Positions 38,501 to 40,111 of a stretch of DNA of 40,111 nt are shown here, one piece after another; position 1 is the first letter of the stretch; every line of letters starts with the position of its first letter. The position numbers and the translations under genes were made by a program. A model generated the notes under the pieces. It did not search any database. It was not told where the DNA came from and worked only from the letters and a program-made list of their open reading frames with translations. This DNA is from a virus, in IMG/VR virus record IMGVR_UViG_3300047289_000043, positions 1-40,111 of that record; one strand, 5' to 3'.

Positions 38501-40111
38501 TACAATCTACTACGCACGTGCGGTGACTGTTGCAGGTAACACTTCTAACTTGACATTCGCTACTTCCACTACTGGTGGTGGTGCTGTTACTGCAGTTGGC
38601 GCTAAGGGTGGCACTGGTGAAATCTTCGTTACTCCAGTATTGTTGATCGCTGACTCTGATTCATTGTATATCCCTAACCATGGGTTCTCTGAAGACGACT
38701 ACGTTCTATACACAACAACTCTAACTGCTATCGGTGGCTTGAATGCCCAAGCAGGTAGCAACGGTTACTTGATCTCCAAGCTATCTTCTGATCGTGTTAA
38801 GTTGAAGAACCGTTCCACTGCAACTATCCTTGACTTGACATCGTTCGGCACAGGCACTCATGCTTTGTCCAACACAAAGTACAACCCAATTGCAAACACC
38901 ATCAATAAGACTGCACACGGTTTCCAACCTGGACAAGCAGTGTCTTATGACTCTGCTGGTAATCCAGTAATTGATGGTCTAAGCACTTCTACAGCTTACT
39001 ATGTTAAGCAAGTAAACAACGATGCGTTCCGCGTTTCTGACACTGCGCTTGAGTTGGTTATCTCTGCTATCACAAAGCCTGGATTCGGTGCAGCACCTAC
39101 TGCTGCTGAAATCACAGCAAGTAAGACAATGACTGTTACCTTCACCGCAAACCATGGTTTGTCTGTCGGTCAGAAAATTATCATTGCAAACAACCAAGTT
39201 AACACATTCGTGAATGGTCCATGGACTGTTGCTACTATTCCTGCATCACCAACTGTTAACGGACAACCATCCAGCATCACTATTACAGTTCCAGAGTTTA
39301 TCAACTCTGCGATTGCAATTAGCCAGAACACTGGTTCTATGGGTATTGCTTACCGCTTTGTTGACATCAACCAAGTTACTGGTAACGACTCTATCATCAC
39401 TCCAGTATTGGAAGGTGCTACATTCACTACTGTTAAGAGCATGGTTAACTCCACGGTTACTGGTGGTAATGGTATCGTTACAAACCACTTGGTGGAATCC
39501 AGCGCATCTATCCCAGTCGACTCTAAAGTTACTGCTCTGTCGGGCAGCAACATTAAGACTCAGACTATCACGTTCAAACAAGCTGCTATCGCAACTACCA
39601 CACGTGCTTCTGATGTAACTACTGTTGTAACTTCTACTGACCACGGTTATGCTGATCAACAAACAGTAACCATCACTGGTGTTACAGACACTTCGTTCAA
39701 CACAGGGTTTACTCCAGTTGTTGCTACTGTTGTTGACGCTACTACGTTTACATACCCTAATGCTGGCACCGATGGTTCTAGTACAGGTGGTACTGCAACT
39801 CTAGCTTTGACTTCAGCTCAAGCTACTGCAATGGCTGCAAACGGTATTAACTCTAGCACAAGCGCTAACGTTACCATTGCTGCGCAGTCAGTAGGTGCAA
39901 ACTTTACTACTGGTACAGTTGCCACAGCAACACAAATCACTAACGTAAGCAAGACTCTAGTGGCTAATGCTGGTTTGATTGGTCAAACTACATTGATCGT
40001 TCCAAACACTACTGGTCTAGCAGTTGGTATGCCAGTTGCTGGTGTTGGTATTGCAACTACAGCTAAGATTAAGACTATCATTGATAGCACTCTTATCGAG
40101 TTGACTGTTCC
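35532..40111 (+). CDS. Very large repeat-rich structural/fibre protein (3' end outside window)
   Basis: An open frame from ATG 35532 (AGAGGAAA ribosome binding site) to the window edge, at least 1526 residues and incomplete. The N-terminus KKLIATGYRIDRNSNTIYLA, GNILHQRLLLITDVTNNRIL, YNFAD resembles N-termini of large virion proteins in T4-like marine phages. The rest is Thr/Ser/Gly/Val-rich with at least eight degenerate modules that open with HGφxxGdxφ (for example HGFQTGDRIIY, NHGYNIGDAVFLY, NHGLSVGQKIII) and several that close with 'YYVxxVdxxTFxLa' (YYVIKVDDNTFKLA; YYVKQVNNDAFRVS). This repeat is widespread in phage structural proteins. Likely a long fibre or baseplate-attached filament; which one is not decidable here. 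Confidence 0.8.
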   Translation, partial: MAKKLIATGYRIDRNSNTIYLAGNILHQRLLLITDVTNNRILYNFADEGSGLISITYDQATEETRLVCRQSFSVLGVTNSDTLQVLIEEEAAVFRPDDTFVDPVSKFRVSQPENLIDTDFEYGLQTTKWETLKLVNNIPSFYSKGGAVPISVTSVQTSAGSASVLVTAPNHGLAAGSPFEMTGLTSSTYEGGFIVTSVVDSSRFTYLLSFNSTISQELSTVYTACLPGAFYFGSQISVVDIETNGENPSHLTVTTRYPHGFSINTPFYFLNTVAVYRQDIPSTSFVLDDTVTSIKTTTSTSIGESTQDYRVTSVTPYKWIGKSTVYFDSTNIITKTNAPITSARKIGSGAGFQSTPIAVPVFTTGNNSNFNTFNATTTGVTLATGVITLAAATTMQTGDRVEYHAYGLPLKSTVVSATAKDPLQYLTAARFLGSQEITTNGSGTTGYSSGAMSSQQGIMQGQSGETGTPGQGGYYAGAISTTLTIGNNLYYGTIEAGQSIQVFNGPTAVLPVGSTIANFTVDSLTSTTTITIAFPFPLKTGIATLTNAAFYSNWIDPIQNTIRTDLHGFQTGDRIIYRVLGATKGTYTPVAPDAAGIGGLTSDTGYYVIKVDDNTFKLAATYQDALRGIQIDFTNIGAGTYSGTVGSQSRFLPGIAFVSSSASLYLRKVSSTTVTLHPTESDAVNGTNTITFSTAGVGTAHQIVAGRAKFNTTVAGGQLNTITVADGGYSYDKVSSIVITAYQTQRSLTLPLNSGGTISSGGTNTVYFKSQAGEPTIYPNMLMSGTGFTNATVVTVSSPDSNGIVAVTLNSANSATISNGTVYTFADNSGTAATAVPDIRTNCFAIENHGYNIGDAVFLYNPPANTFPTGITASRGYFVYPIDDNHFTLVSTYPGSGITPVFSAANSGTRVAISTVGTVVSNRKFMLTRSFRATAGGTNNILPLEGLLSQSYGLTVNDAFVVTTTDASTATLANVTFSSDVAAPIDNTKHTIYYARAVTVAGNTSNLTFATSTTGGGAVTAVGAKGGTGEIFVTPVLLIADSDSLYIPNHGFSEDDYVLYTTTLTAIGGLNAQAGSNGYLISKLSSDRVKLKNRSTATILDLTSFGTGTHALSNTKYNPIANTINKTAHGFQPGQAVSYDSAGNPVIDGLSTSTAYYVKQVNNDAFRVSDTALELVISAITKPGFGAAPTAAEITASKTMTVTFTANHGLSVGQKIIIANNQVNTFVNGPWTVATIPASPTVNGQPSSITITVPEFINSAIAISQNTGSMGIAYRFVDINQVTGNDSIITPVLEGATFTTVKSMVNSTVTGGNGIVTNHLVESSASIPVDSKVTALSGSNIKTQTITFKQAAIATTTRASDVTTVVTSTDHGYADQQTVTITGVTDTSFNTGFTPVVATVVDATTFTYPNAGTDGSSTGGTATLALTSAQATAMAANGINSSTSANVTIAAQSVGANFTTGTVATATQITNVSKTLVANAGLIGQTTLIVPNTTGLAVGMPVAGVGIATTAKIKTIIDSTLIELTV
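36030..39700 (+). repeat. HGφxxGD / YYVxxVDxxTFxL protein modules
   Basis: Module starts were read at about nt 36037, 36302, 37229, 38073, 38677, 38914, 39151 and 39640. Each begins with His-Gly-aromatic or Leu, then a turn, then a short hydrophobic strand; a 'YxVxxVDxxxFxL' strand follows 25-45 residues later in several (near 37350, 38165 and 39000). They are divergent at DNA level, so this is an old protein repeat rather than a recent DNA duplication. Confidence 0.65.

Noticed and set aside
1-40111. tRNA genes, CRISPR arrays, insertion sequences, integrase or attachment sites
   Set aside because: No cloverleaf-like region, regular direct-repeat array, transposase motif or terminal inverted repeat was noticed. 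There is no gene-free stretch over 300 bases where one could hide; the largest gap is 1334-1481 and holds a terminator and a promoter.

Overview
The window is a piece of a T4-superfamily contractile-tail phage (myovirus) genome. Many core T4-type proteins are recognisable: the gp33, gp59 and gp32 replication/late-transcription group, gp26, the small terminase gp16, gp54, gp4, gp48, gp53, a gp27-like hub, gp5, a PAAR tip (gp5.4 type), gp25, gp6, a gp7-position protein and gp8. Their form is that of the divergent 'exo/far-T4' phages seen in aquatic bacteria rather than coliphage T4. Examples are a cysteine-free gp32, a giant protein with a DUF4815-like N-terminus, and late-promoter-like boxes of the type nATAAATA. 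The host cannot be determined from the sequence. No tRNA, rRNA, CRISPR array, insertion sequence or integrase was seen.

Layout. (1) 1-3.8 kb, plus strand: a SleB-type cell-wall hydrolase (possibly cut at the left edge), a ClpP-like serine protease, a small membrane protein and a terminator. A cluster of small early-type genes follows, with two strong sigma70-type promoters, then gp33, gp59 and a small gene. (2) 3.8-4.8 kb: gp32, ending in a bidirectional terminator. (3) 4.8-10.2 kb, minus strand: a morphogenesis block transcribed leftward in the order gp4, a possible gp2, gp54, a holin-like protein, gp16, gp26, a frameshift extension and a putative tape measure. (4) 10.27-35.5 kb, plus strand: the baseplate operon gp48, gp53, hub, gp5, an unknown gene, PAAR, gp25, gp6, gp7-like, gp8, then a 2606-residue structural protein and five small or fibre-like genes. 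(5) 35.5 kb to the right edge: a very large, repeat-rich structural or fibre gene that runs off the window.

How it works together. gp59 loads the replicative helicase on gp32-coated DNA, and gp33 links replication to late transcription. Late transcription probably leaves the short divergent region between gp4 and gp48 in both directions. The minus-strand genes provide head completion, DNA packaging (gp16), tail-tube initiation and tape-measure chaperoning. The plus-strand genes build the hub, needle, wedges and fibres.

The most notable observation is a heptamer T TTT TTT directly before the stop codon of the gp26 gene. A -1 shift there opens a 62-codon reading frame that ends on the start codon of the putative tape-measure gene. 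This is the layout of the programmed-frameshift G/GT tail chaperones of other long-tailed phages. Other points of interest are a gp5 needle carrying both a lysozyme and a C-terminal M15-type peptidase domain, two near-identical promoters that place an ATG at the expected transcription start, and a G-poor leader in front of gp32.
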